From Paucidesulfovibrio gracilis DSM 16080 (lineage in GTDB: Bacteria > Desulfobacterota > Desulfovibrionia > Desulfovibrionales > Desulfovibrionaceae): 64,000 nucleotides of DNA. Location of the stretch: positions 1-64,000 of the forward strand of contig NZ_FUYC01000002.1 of assembly GCF_900167125.1 (NCBI RefSeq), given 5' to 3'. The position numbers and the translations under genes were made by a program. This document shows positions 1-8,146 of this stretch, piece by piece (positions within the stretch are counted from its first letter, which is position 1; the number at the start of each line of letters is the position of its first letter). The notes under the pieces are model-generated. The model worked only from the letters and a program-made list of their open reading frames with translations. It had not been told where the DNA came from and made no database searches.

Positions 1-96
1 CTGGACCACCTGGCCGCCGTGGTGCGTGAACACCTGGACATGCCCGCAATATACCGTTCCCTTGGATTCGCCGAACAGGCCAGCCTGCTGCGCTGA
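1..96 (+). CDS. 3' end of a gene entering from the left (partial)
   Basis: Frame 1 is open from the window edge for 31 codons and stops at TGA 94-96. The tail has HLDM near its middle and ends QASLLR. A hydrophobic stretch followed by HLDM and a short C-terminus recalls the end of cobyric acid synthase (CobQ), but this fragment is too short to decide and I do not claim it. It is convergent with nrdD, with hairpins between them. Confidence 0.45.
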   Translation: MDHLAAVVREHLDMPAIYRSLGFAEQASLLR

Positions 97-129
97 AGGC
101 GAGGGAAGAGCAATGCCTTCGGCGACCAA

Positions 130-162
130 GGGGAAAACCTTTCTGAAGAAAGGTTCTTCCCC
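130..162. repeat. Hairpin downstream of the partial left gene
   Basis: Arms 130-143 and 148-162 pair around a TGAA loop, with one extra base in the right arm. There is no clean T-run. It may be a terminator or a REP-like repeat lying between two convergent genes. Confidence 0.5.
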
Positions 163-257
163 CTGGACCCCCTTTCCAAAGACTTTCCCTTGCTCCAGGC
201 CTGCGGCCTGTCGCGGGTATCGGTTTTTTGTTTTGTTTCATCCCCCCATTTCCCCCT

Positions 258-303
258 CCCCAAAAGCAAAGGAACGGCTCCGGCCGTTCCTTTGCTTTTG
301 GGG
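258..303. repeat. Perfect 21-bp inverted repeat (long hairpin)
   Basis: Arms 258-278 and 283-303 are perfectly complementary with a 4-base TCCG loop. The outer arm is CCCCAAAAGC against GCTTTTGGGG. A stem this long with no mismatch is unusual for a plain terminator. It sits between the left gene and the 3' end of nrdD, beside a second inverted repeat. Confidence 0.75.
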
Positions 304-310
304 GCGCACC

Positions 311-359
311 GTTGCCGCGAGTTTCGGGAGGGCGGAGCCATCCCGGAAATCGCGGCAAC
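311..359. repeat. Second long inverted repeat, 19-bp arms
   Basis: GTTGCCGCGA (311-320) returns as TCGCGGCAAC (350-359). Inner arms extend the pairing to 19 bases with two mismatches around an 11-base loop (330-340). With the 258-303 hairpin it forms a compact two-hairpin block, like a composite REP/BIME unit. The remaining 360-499 is GC-rich, holds a small CGCGC-GAAA-GCGCG hairpin (428-441) and shows no gene I can support. Confidence 0.65.
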
Positions 360-499
360 ATGAGATCGCGCTGCCGCACGACTCCGCCTGCCCACGCCCA
401 GACGTCCTCCCGCCGCCTGCCCCCGGCCGCGCGAAAGCGCGAGACCGGTAAATGGGGGTCCAGGGGGCCGCGGGCCTCCTGGCCGCCGGAGGCATGCTT

Positions 500-2557
500 T
501 TACGCTTGCGGTTCGTAGCCGGAGAACACGACGCGGTCGGTGTACTCGGCCTGTTTTCCTTTGTTCCAGCGTGACACGGGCCGATAGTATCCCACGATGC
601 GGGTATAGACTTCGGCTTCCTTGCCACAGGTGGGGCATTCAAAGTGTTCGCCCTGGATGTATCCATGTTCTTTGCACACCGAGAAGGTGGGCGTGATGGA
701 GAGGTAGGGCAGTTTGGTTTTGGAAAACGCCGTGATGATGAAGCTTTTAAGCGCCTGGGTATCGGCCACGGCCTCGCCCAGGAAGGTGTGGAACACGGAG
801 CCGCCGGTGTAGAGCGGCTGGAGCTGGTCCTGGTGTTCCAGGGCGAAGAGCACATCATCGGAGATGCCCACGGGCAGGGCGGTGGAGTTGGTGTAGTACG
901 GTGTGCCGTTGCCCTGGGTGATGATGTCGGCGTAGAGTTTACGGTCGATTTTTGCGAGCCGGTAGCTGGTGCCTTCGGCCGGGGTGGCTTCCAGGTTGTA
1001 GAGGTGGCCGGTTTCTTCCTGAAAGTCCGAGGTGACGCGCTGCAGGTGTTCGAGAACGCGTCGCATGAGGCGCACGCCGGATTCGGTTTCAATACCTTTG
1101 CCGATGAGGTTCAGGCAGGCTTCGTTTCCCCCGAGCAGTCCGATGGTGGAGAAATGGCCGTTGTAGCCATTTTTCAGGTAGCGGTGGGACCAGGGGAACA
1201 TGCCGTTTTTCAGGTTGTCCTCGATGAATTTGCGTTTGTATTCGAGGCTGTCCTTGGCGAGGCTGGCGTATTCGGTGATCAGGTCGAGGAATTCGTCTTC
1301 GCTTTGCGAGAGGTAGGCCAGTTTCGGCAGGTTGAGGGTGACCACGCCGATGGAGCCGGTGAGGTCGCCCGCGCCGAAGAGGCCGCCGGTTTTTTTACGC
1401 AGCTCGCGGATGTCCATTTTGAGTCGGCAGCACATGGAGCGCACGTCTTCGGGGTTGAGGTCGGAATTGATGAAGTTCTGGAAGTACGGCACGCCGTACT
1501 TGGCGGTGAGCTTGAGCAGCAGTTCGCCGATTTCCGATTCCCAGGGGAAGTCGTCCGTGATGTTGTAGGTGGGGATAGGGAAGGAGAAGATGCGCCCGTG
1601 GTGGTCGCCGTCGAGCATGACTTCCAGGAAGGCCCGGTTGATCCACTCCATTTCCTCGAGGTAATCGCCATAGGTTGCGTCTTGCAGTTTGCCGCCGATG
1701 ATCACGGCTTCCTTGGCGATGTGTTTGGGGGGTACCAGGTCGAAGGTCAGGTTGGTAAAGGGGCTTTGTCCTCCCCATCGGGAGGTGGTGTTCAGGTTGA
1801 ACACGAATTTCTGCATGGCCTGCCGGACTTGTTCGTAGGTCAGTCCGTCCTCGCGGATGAAGGGGGCGAGGTAGGTGTCCACGTTATTGAAGGCCTGTGC
1901 GCCGGCCCACTCATTTTGGAGCGTGCCGAGAAAGTTGACCATTTGTCCGAGAACGGAGTCGAAATGCTTGGCGGGTCCGGCCGAGGAGCGGCCTTCGAGG
2001 TTGAAGCCTTCCAGGAGCAGGTCACGCAGGCTCCATCCCGCACAATATCCGGCCAATCCAAAGGAAAGGTCATGGATGTGGAAGTAGCCGTGCTCGTGGG
2101 CGAGGCGTACTTCCTCGGGGTATTTTTCCAGGGCGTAGCGGGCCTGCACCGTACCGGAGAGGTGGAGCATGAGTCCCTGAAAGGAGTGGGTCATGTTGGC
2201 GTTTTCACTCACGCGCCAATCGGCTTTTCCAAGATATTCGTCGATGGTTTCGCGAATATCAAGGTAGGCCTGTTTTTGCTCGCGCAGTTGCCGCCGTTTT
2301 TCACGGTAGAGCACGTACCGCCGGGCCACGTCGTATTGGCGCGACTCCATGAGTACGCGTTCGACCATGTCCTGCACATGTTCCTGTTCGGGAATGGTCA
2401 CGCCGTGAAGCTTGGTCTCGACTTTTCGGGCGAGGCGTTTGGAGAGAATGGGATCCTTGATTCCGCTGGCGCTCAGCGCCTTGAAGATGGCGTGGGCGAT
2501 GCGGTCAGTTGACCACGTTTCCAACCGTCCGTCTCTCTTCATTATCTGCGACGGCAT
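500..2557 (-). CDS. nrdD: Anaerobic ribonucleoside-triphosphate reductase (class III), 685 aa
   Basis: Reduces ribonucleoside triphosphates to deoxynucleotides without oxygen, using a glycyl radical installed by NrdG. The N-terminus is an ATP-cone (MPSQIMKRDGRLETW, about residues 1-95), which senses dATP/ATP. The C-terminus carries a zinc-binding CPTC (641-644) and the glycyl radical loop RIVGYYR, with the radical Gly at about 656. The start at 2557 is fixed by AGGAGG four bases upstream; earlier in-frame ATG codons lie inside nrdG. The 5' end overlaps the nrdG 3' end by 53 bases, so the genes are co-transcribed as nrdG-nrdD. Length is normal for the family. Confidence 0.95.
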   Translation of the reverse strand: MPSQIMKRDGRLETWSTDRIAHAIFKALSASGIKDPILSKRLARKVETKLHGVTIPEQEHVQDMVERVLMESRQYDVARRYVLYREKRRQLREQKQAYLDIRETIDEYLGKADWRVSENANMTHSFQGLMLHLSGTVQARYALEKYPEEVRLAHEHGYFHIHDLSFGLAGYCAGWSLRDLLLEGFNLEGRSSAGPAKHFDSVLGQMVNFLGTLQNEWAGAQAFNNVDTYLAPFIREDGLTYEQVRQAMQKFVFNLNTTSRWGGQSPFTNLTFDLVPPKHIAKEAVIIGGKLQDATYGDYLEEMEWINRAFLEVMLDGDHHGRIFSFPIPTYNITDDFPWESEIGELLLKLTAKYGVPYFQNFINSDLNPEDVRSMCCRLKMDIRELRKKTGGLFGAGDLTGSIGVVTLNLPKLAYLSQSEDEFLDLITEYASLAKDSLEYKRKFIEDNLKNGMFPWSHRYLKNGYNGHFSTIGLLGGNEACLNLIGKGIETESGVRLMRRVLEHLQRVTSDFQEETGHLYNLEATPAEGTSYRLAKIDRKLYADIITQGNGTPYYTNSTALPVGISDDVLFALEHQDQLQPLYTGGSVFHTFLGEAVADTQALKSFIITAFSKTKLPYLSITPTFSVCKEHGYIQGEHFECPTCGKEAEVYTRIVGYYRPVSRWNKGKQAEYTDRVVFSGYEPQA

Positions 2558-3191
2558 GCTTCCTCCTGGGGGGCACGAATTCTTGCACTTTGAGTTCGAA
2601 GCCGCGCGGCAGGAGCGTGCGGACTTCATCCATGTCCATGTTGTTGAGGGCGGGCACGCGGGTAGTGCGGAAGTAGAAGGCTTCCGGATTTTGCGCGGCC
2701 AGTTGGAAGATGGATTCCACGTTGTTCTGGGCCGTCTCCGCGTCCACGGCGTTGCCGGTGAGTTGCGGATATTTGGCGTACGGGCCTTTCACGTCCACGG
2801 CGAACACGTCCACCAGGTCTTCGTGGAGCAGGTCGCGGACCACGTCGGGGCGCATGGCGTTGGTATCGAGCTTGACGCGCATGCCGCGTTGCTTGATTTC
2901 CAGGAGCAGTTCGGCCAGCCCGGGTACGTGGGTGGGTTCGCCGCCGGTGACGGTGACGCCGTCGAGCCATTTTTTCCGCTGGTCGAGATAGGCGCGTATC
3001 GCCCATTGGGGAATGAGGGGGACGCGCTCCATGTTCCAGGCCAGTTCAAAGTTGTGGCAGGTGGGACAGAGCAGGTTGCATCCGCCCAGGAAGATCACGC
3101 AACAAGGCACGCCGGGCCAGTCGCATAGGCTGAAGCGTTCCAGGCCGCGAACGTGATTCCAAACTCCGGTAGGTTTTTGCATGTCTCTCAT
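2505..3191 (-). CDS. nrdG: Anaerobic ribonucleotide reductase activating protein, radical SAM
   Basis: Cleaves S-adenosylmethionine with a [4Fe-4S] cluster to generate the glycyl radical on NrdD. The cluster motif C38-N-L-L-C-P-T-C45 (CxxxCxxC) and the following TVTGGEPT segment are clear radical-SAM marks. At 228 aa it is longer than the shortest NrdG proteins and resembles the NrdG2/pyruvate-formate-lyase-activase type. The start is ambiguous: ATG 3191 or ATG 3182, neither with a strong ribosome site. The last 53 bases overlap nrdD. Transcription should begin in the repeat-bearing region at 3438-3540. Confidence 0.92.
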   Translation of the reverse strand: MRDMQKPTGVWNHVRGLERFSLCDWPGVPCCVIFLGGCNLLCPTCHNFELAWNMERVPLIPQWAIRAYLDQRKKWLDGVTVTGGEPTHVPGLAELLLEIKQRGMRVKLDTNAMRPDVVRDLLHEDLVDVFAVDVKGPYAKYPQLTGNAVDAETAQNNVESIFQLAAQNPEAFYFRTTRVPALNNMDMDEVRTLLPRGFELKVQEFVPPRRKHAVADNEERRTVGNVVN

Positions 3192-3437
3192 TGGTCTTTG
3201 GGTTTGATTCGGTTTGCCGATGGTTGTTCCGCGCCTGGCGCGAAGTCGTTGTGCCGTGTTTCCGGAATGGTTCCGGTCGGTGCCGAATTCGTGTTCGACA
3301 GCGGAAAAATCAAGCGCGGCAAACGTGCTGTGCGGCGTGTGCGCCGCTCGGAAGAGTCATAGCGCAACGTCGATTTTCTGTACAGGGGGGCGGGTTGATT
3401 TTTTGGAATACTTTGTCGCGTATACCCGTTTTAAGAT

Positions 3438-3540
3438 GATTATACGCTGTTAGAAAAAGTCTAGAAAAGTTTTCCACAATACTGTGATCAATTCGGATGT
3501 GAAAATACAGCATCTTTTCTAGAAAGAGTTTAGAAGTTTT
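3438..3540 (-). promoter_or_regulatory. nrdGD promoter region with paired 11-bp direct repeats
   Basis: On the minus strand a TATAAT hexamer lies at 3439-3444. TAGAA (plus-strand reading) recurs at 3451 and 3462 and again at 3520 and 3531, each pair 11 bp apart and the pairs 69 bp apart. A perfect 10-bp inverted repeat TCTAGAAAAG/CTTTTCTAGA (3460-3469, 3514-3523) falls within the same element. Direct repeats one helical turn apart, just upstream of a -10 and with no good -35, are the usual layout for OmpR/PhoB-type activators; the regulator is not identified. The rest of 3192-3875 is AT-rich, with a TATAAT at 3673-3678 suiting the rightward genes, and holds no gene I can support. Confidence 0.6.
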
Positions 3541-3875
3541 TTTTCACATTGAAAAAGGGGCGCCCGGCAGGCTGGGTGGGGAGCGGAAGGAACCGGCGAA
3601 TGCCGGAATCCCGATGATATCAAAGGTGTTTTTGAAACGCGAGAACTGTTTTCCCATACGTGCTGTTTTTGTTTATAATATATTTATATAGTTAGTTTTT
3701 GTTGTTTGGCTGGCTGTGGACATCTGCCTCGGATAGATGTTGAAAAAAAATTCCTACTGAACAGATTGTACATAACCGCGTGTTCCCCCCGATCCCCTTT
3801 GCAAATCCGCCAAAAGCAGGTATTTCGGAGCTGGAGCGCGTTTTTGCCGAAAAGACGTGCGCAGGAGGTTTGATT

Positions 3876-4076
3876 TTGACTGAAGAGGAACTCAAGGAAA
3901 AAGGGTACACCCGGTTTCTGGGTACGGTCCACGCCGTGGTGTACGACTATTTTCAATGCGCGACCCCGCGCAAGGCCCGCTGGTATCACAAGGACGGCGT
4001 TTATGTGTGCCGTGGGTGCTCCCTGGGCTGTGAAACCGATGACCCCGAAGGCTTTCAGGCCTTTCTCCTTTCATGA
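3876..4076 (+). CDS. Small Cys-containing protein, 66 aa, TTG start
   Basis: I do not recognise this family. A textbook AGGAGG (3863-3868) lies seven bases before TTG 3876, which decides the start; the upstream ATG at 3780 has no ribosome site. The protein has C at about residue 26 and a C-terminal CRGCSLGC, which could bind zinc or an Fe-S cluster. It overlaps the next gene by ATGA (4073-4076), so the two are translationally coupled. Context suggests a cytosolic partner to the secreted Cys-rich protein downstream. Confidence 0.65.
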   Translation: MTEEELKEKGYTRFLGTVHAVVYDYFQCATPRKARWYHKDGVYVCRGCSLGCETDDPEGFQAFLLS

Positions 4077-4654
4077 TTATGAAGCCGATGCCCCTGGTTC
4101 CCCCTGCTGTTGTTGCCTGGCCGCTGCTCGGCGTGCTGGTTTTGGTGTTTGCCTTTTTCCAGCCTGCGCCGGCCCTGGCCCAGGATCGTCAGACACGCGA
4201 CATCTGTCTTTGTCGCCAGGTCATCGCCCGCACCCTGTGCAAGCGGCCCGACGAGGTGGAGTTCATCGACCGGTACATGGATGATGCCACCTACTCCTTT
4301 ACCGTGTTTTACGCCAAAAAACCGGAACGCTTCATCTGCAACGTGTCCGGTAACGAAGTGCGCATCAAGGGCAAGGCCTGGTCGCCGCTGTTGCGGACCG
4401 TGCGGGTCACCCCGTCCACACAGGGGGAAGGGGACTGCATGGATCTTGATTATTTTGTGCCGGAATGCCCCAGAGGACCGGTGCGCTGCTGCGAACCGCG
4501 TCGGGCTGAGGATGTGGAGCGCGAAAAGGAACTGGATTTCTGGAATCGGCCCATACCGGATTTGCTGGAGGACGAGTTGAGCGAAGGCATTGCCGCGGAG
4601 GAAGACGAAGCCGCACCCCAGGAGGGGGAACCGGAAGCCACGCAACAACCGTGA
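4073..4654 (+). CDS. Exported Cys-rich protein of unknown function, 193 aa
   Basis: Residues about 1-36 form a signal peptide: charged start, a long Leu/Val/Phe core and a PALAQD cleavage-like site, so the protein is probably periplasmic. The mature part has about eight cysteines, including CLC, C(x)4 and a CC pair (RCCEPR), then an acidic Glu/Pro tail of about 40 residues. There is no known domain that I can name. The start is ATG 4073 or ATG 4079. It is coupled to the preceding 66-aa gene by a 4-base overlap. Paired cysteines suggest disulfides or metal binding. Confidence 0.6.
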   Translation: MIMKPMPLVPPAVVAWPLLGVLVLVFAFFQPAPALAQDRQTRDICLCRQVIARTLCKRPDEVEFIDRYMDDATYSFTVFYAKKPERFICNVSGNEVRIKGKAWSPLLRTVRVTPSTQGEGDCMDLDYFVPECPRGPVRCCEPRRAEDVEREKELDFWNRPIPDLLEDELSEGIAAEEDEAAPQEGEPEATQQP

Positions 4655-4675
4655 CCCTTTGGGCCGGGGAAAAAT

Positions 4676-4713
4676 GCCGACTTCCGCTTTGGGCAGGGGG
4701 GCGGCTTTTTTTT
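4676..4713 (+). terminator. Possible terminator after the exported Cys-rich gene
   Basis: GCCG (4676-4679) can pair with CGGC (4702-4705), with weak inner pairing, and eight T residues follow (4706-4713). The stem is poor, so the call rests mostly on the T-run. Confidence 0.4.
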
Positions 4714-4737
4714 GTGCTGTATCCCGGGCAACGCGGC

Positions 4738-5064
4738 TCAGCCGCGCCAGCGTAGCCAGGCTGCGCCCAGGGCCAGCGCTCCCACCCCGATCCACCAGGA
4801 GGTTTGCCCCGGCTCTGCGGGAAGACCCCAAAAGGACAGCCCCGCCACAAGAGCGGCCACGGTCCAGACCTCGGCGCACCGCGCCAGCAGAGTACGGAAT
4901 TCTGTTCCTCCGGCCGAGGGCTGCATGGGCCGCAGGCGTTGGGAACGTCGTGTCGGCCCGGCTTCGACCCCGGCCCGACGCAGGGACTGAAGCTTGCGGT
5001 TGCAGTGGATGCAGAAAGGAGCATCATCAAGGTTTTCCGTCCCGCAACGGGTACAGATGATCAT
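4738..5064 (-). CDS. Zinc-ribbon membrane protein, 108 aa
   Basis: The N-terminus is a zinc ribbon with paired CxxC motifs (CTRCGTEN, then CIHC). A linker follows, then two hydrophobic stretches (about residues 62-78 and 86-100), likely a helical hairpin in the membrane. The start at ATG 5064 is set by AAGGA six bases upstream. Function is unknown; proteins of this plan are common and poorly characterised. It is convergent with the exported Cys-rich gene. Confidence 0.6.
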   Translation of the reverse strand: MIICTRCGTENLDDAPFCIHCNRKLQSLRRAGVEAGPTRRSQRLRPMQPSAGGTEFRTLLARCAEVWTVAALVAGLSFWGLPAEPGQTSWWIGVGALALGAAWLRWRG

Positions 5065-5191
5065 GTTGTTTCCTTGGCCTTTGCCGGGCGTCATGTCAAC
5101 GGGCCGGGGATTTTTTCATGTTTTTTCCCTCCAGCTTTGACACCGGGCGTTATTTTTGCATAATGGAACGTCAGGGATCCCCGGAGGAATC

Positions 5192-6976
5192 ATGAGCGAA
5201 TCCGAAACAACGCCGAAGCTGGATAAAGATCAGCGTCTCAAAGCCTACCTGGACGTTCTGGAGCGGTTGCGACAGGAACGAACCAGCCTGCGCGAGGTGC
5301 TGGAGCGGGAGATATTGCTGTCCTTCATTCGCATCAACAGGGCAAATCTCAACGAATTTCCCTTGTTGGAAACCCAGCAGCGTACGGTCATCAACCTGCT
5401 CTGCCAGCGGTCCGACCATCCAGCCTATGACTATATCCATAAATTGACCGGCAATTTTCTTGTGTTGCTGAACCGGCTCTCCAAGGCCGGACCGGGCGAA
5501 GAGGATGAAAAAGGCCAGTCCACGCGTTCCAGGCTGCTGAACACCGAAACCCTGCTGATCAAGTGCATGCAGGGGATTATCTACGCCAACGGGTTGATAA
5601 CGGACAACTTTGAGGAACTGGTGCTGCGCAATTTCGGCGAAGCCGCCCTGCCGGAATACAACCAGATGCTCAAGGAACATGAACTGGACCGCAATTTTTG
5701 GCAGACGTTCCTGGAACGTTTTGTGGGCGGTCCCGTGGGGCAGGCCCACCAGGAAATTCTTGCCAACAACCGCTTTCATATGAACAAGGAAGGCAATTCG
5801 CTGGTGGTGCGTTTTTCCATGGACGACGTGCTCCGGCATCTTTCGCCTTCGGAAAAGGACATCGACAAGACACGCATCCAGACCGCGTTTGAACAGCGCA
5901 GTCGGGGGTATGAGGGGCGGCGGACCTTGCGGTTGGTGACCAACTGTCTTGCCCGCGGCCTTTCGTTCATTCCGCGGGAGGCCATCACGAGTTCGGACGT
6001 GGAAAGCCTGGCGCGCATCGCCTGTGTGGACGACGTGAGCCAGCAGTTCCGCATCGCCTATCAGGAGCGGATGCAGCGCCGGGAACAAGCGGATCTGGAT
6101 CCTGATGATGAGACCGAGCATAAGCTGAACTTTAATTTTTTGATGGAACAGGTGGTGGCCACGGGCGTGGGCGCGCTCATCGGTGTGTCCCAGACCCGGT
6201 CGGAATTTTCCGCCGCGCTCACCAATTTTATCCATGAACAGGCCGGCACCATGCAGCTGCTGGGCAAGGATCTGAGCCTGACGAATCTACAGCGGGTGCT
6301 TTCCGGCGTGTTGGAGGATCACTTTCTGCAACGGGTTCGCCTCCAGGTGGAGAACGAAGGGGGCATCCAGGTACTCAAGTCCAGGGTGCGCCGCTCTTCC
6401 CTGACCCAGGTCCGGGCCTTGAAGGACAAGGGACTTACCCGCATCCGAAAAAACAAGCTCTGGCGAAAGGATCCGGCCAATCCGGAGATGCTGCTCTTCC
6501 GGGTGCGCAACGCCGCGGAACTGGCCAAGCTCTGCCGCATGTTGCAATTGGAACCCGAGCTGCTCGCCGACGTAACCCGGCTTTGGCAGGCCGAGTCTTT
6601 CAAGGTGGGCATCATGTTGGTGGTGGACCTGGCGGCCATGTCCCGGCGGACCACCAATCTGGCTTTGCGGCTCAAGGAATTGCTGACCCGGCTTGGATTG
6701 GTCAAGCCGGAACCGGTCCGCAAGGAGGGTGAGGAAACCCCTGAAGCGGACGGGACGGCGGAAAACGAGGATGCGCCGTCTCCAGCGCCGACCACGGAGC
6801 AGGACGAAGCTGCCGGGGGCGCAGAAGAAAATTCAAAGAGCGCGCCGCAGGAAGGGAACACGGAATCCGAGGAACCTTCGGATGCCGCTCTGGAGGAAGG
6901 CGCGGCCTGGCCCGCATCCCCAGATGCGGACCCCGGGGGCGCGGAAGCTGCCGAACCCGAGAAATCAACGGGTTGA
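5192..6976 (+). CDS. Unrecognised 594-aa cytosolic protein with an acidic tail
   Basis: No family is recognised. The protein is helical in character, with no signal peptide or membrane span. The N-terminal half has regular Leu/Arg/Glu heptad-like stretches (KAYLDVLERLRQERTSL). The last 90 or so residues are Glu/Pro/Ala-rich and probably disordered. The start ATG 5192 follows GGAGG by five bases. It stands alone and ends at a strong shared terminator facing purU. It could be a structural, chaperone-like or regulatory protein; the sequence does not decide. Confidence 0.7.
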   Translation: MSESETTPKLDKDQRLKAYLDVLERLRQERTSLREVLEREILLSFIRINRANLNEFPLLETQQRTVINLLCQRSDHPAYDYIHKLTGNFLVLLNRLSKAGPGEEDEKGQSTRSRLLNTETLLIKCMQGIIYANGLITDNFEELVLRNFGEAALPEYNQMLKEHELDRNFWQTFLERFVGGPVGQAHQEILANNRFHMNKEGNSLVVRFSMDDVLRHLSPSEKDIDKTRIQTAFEQRSRGYEGRRTLRLVTNCLARGLSFIPREAITSSDVESLARIACVDDVSQQFRIAYQERMQRREQADLDPDDETEHKLNFNFLMEQVVATGVGALIGVSQTRSEFSAALTNFIHEQAGTMQLLGKDLSLTNLQRVLSGVLEDHFLQRVRLQVENEGGIQVLKSRVRRSSLTQVRALKDKGLTRIRKNKLWRKDPANPEMLLFRVRNAAELAKLCRMLQLEPELLADVTRLWQAESFKVGIMLVVDLAAMSRRTTNLALRLKELLTRLGLVKPEPVRKEGEETPEADGTAENEDAPSPAPTTEQDEAAGGAEENSKSAPQEGNTESEEPSDAALEEGAAWPASPDADPGGAEAAEPEKSTG

Positions 6977-6982
6977 TGGGCC

Positions 6983-7028
6983 AAAAAAAACCGCCTCTGT
7001 CGCCAATACGGACAGGGGCGGTTTTTTT
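6983..7028. terminator. Bidirectional terminator between convergent genes
   Basis: Stem 6991-7001 with 7011-7021 (CCGCCTCTGTC against GACAGGGGCGG, one G-T pair), flanked by an A-run (6983-6990) and a T-run (7022-7028). It works for the 594-aa gene and for purU. Confidence 0.88.
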
Positions 7029-7041
7029 GCGTCAGCGCGGA

Positions 7042-7911
7042 TCAGACAAAAACAATGGTTTTATTTCCATCCACGAGCACGCGGTCTTCCAGGTGCCATT
7101 TGACGGCGCGGGACAAGACCTGCCGTTCAATATCCTGACCGAGTACCTTGAGTTCCTCAAGGTTTTGGCGGTGGGAAACCCGGATCACGTCCTGTTCGAT
7201 GATCGGACCCTGGTCCAGTTCTTCCGTAACGTAGTGCGCCGTGGCGCCGATGAGCTTGACGCCGCGTTCCGCGGCCCGGCGGTACGGATCCGCGCCCACG
7301 AACGCAGGCAGGAACGAATGGTGGATGTTGATGACGCGGTTGGGGTAGCGCTGCACGAATTCCGGTTGGAGAATTTGCATGTAGCGGGCCAGCACCACCA
7401 GGTCGGCGTTGCCGTCCAACAGTTCCAGCATCCGCGCCGTGGCGTCCTCGCGGTGGTCCTTGTCCACGGGGACATGGAAAAACGGCACGCCAAAGGTGCG
7501 TACCGCATTGCCCAGGTCCGTGTGGTTGGAGATGACCATGGTCACGTTCATGGGCAGTTCGCCCCGTTGGGCGCGCCAGAGCAGGTCCATGAGACCATGG
7601 TCCAGGCGGGAAACCAGCATGGCCACCTGTTTTTTGATCCAGGCGGGTTGCAGGGTCCATTCCATGCCGAACGGTTCGGCCACTTCATGGGCGAATTCCT
7701 TGGCCAGTTCGTCCAGTTTTCCTTCCAGTCCCTGCATGTAGAATTCCTGGCGCAGGAAAAAACGGCCCCCTTCCGGGTCCGTGGAGTGCTGGTCCGAGTG
7801 GATGATATTGGCGCCGCGGTCGAACAAAAATCTGGAGGTGCGGGCCACGATGCCCGGCTGGTCGTCGCAGGTGGCGAGGAGCCGGGCCGTGCTGCGGGCT
7901 ATGGCAGGCAT
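7042..7911 (-). CDS. purU: Formyltetrahydrofolate deformylase, 289 aa
   Basis: Hydrolyses 10-formyltetrahydrofolate to tetrahydrofolate and formate, balancing one-carbon pools and supplying formate for purine synthesis. An N-terminal ACT domain (about 1-80) precedes a formyltransferase fold with HHSFLPAF and GATAHYVTEELDQGPII; this His and Asp lie in the catalytic segment of the family. The start at ATG 7911 gives the usual 280-290 aa and has GGAA upstream. Formate release is notable in an organism with formate dehydrogenase maturation genes nearby. Confidence 0.93.
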   Translation of the reverse strand: MPAIARSTARLLATCDDQPGIVARTSRFLFDRGANIIHSDQHSTDPEGGRFFLRQEFYMQGLEGKLDELAKEFAHEVAEPFGMEWTLQPAWIKKQVAMLVSRLDHGLMDLLWRAQRGELPMNVTMVISNHTDLGNAVRTFGVPFFHVPVDKDHREDATARMLELLDGNADLVVLARYMQILQPEFVQRYPNRVINIHHSFLPAFVGADPYRRAAERGVKLIGATAHYVTEELDQGPIIEQDVIRVSHRQNLEELKVLGQDIERQVLSRAVKWHLEDRVLVDGNKTIVFV

Positions 7912-8146
7912 GGCTATTTCCAAAATAACAGCGTCCCGCGCGGGGAACGCCGGTTGCAGGTAGGGAACATGGGCGCTGGGCGCCGCCTCAAACCGAGCCG
8001 ACATACAAGCACAAGCCGTCAACGCCGTCCAGTGTTATGCTGGCCGGCGTTTCGGGCGGATGAGCCTGGCCTTGTGCGGGCAGTGCGATGCGCTCCTATG
8101 CTTCGTGTCCGTGGGGCCGCGAAACCGGATATCCCCGAGGATCGGG

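Noticed and set aside
644-2512. Long plus-strand open frame opposite nrdD
   Set aside because: Shadow of a well-identified nrdD; no homology or start signals.
3475-3486. CACA-ATAC-TGTG as an NrdR box before nrdGD
   Set aside because: The spacing differs from the NrdR consensus, and a second box at the expected distance is missing.
7912-8022. Longer purU start at 8022
   Set aside because: It would add 37 residues not typical of PurU; ATG 7911 has a ribosome-like site and gives the usual length.
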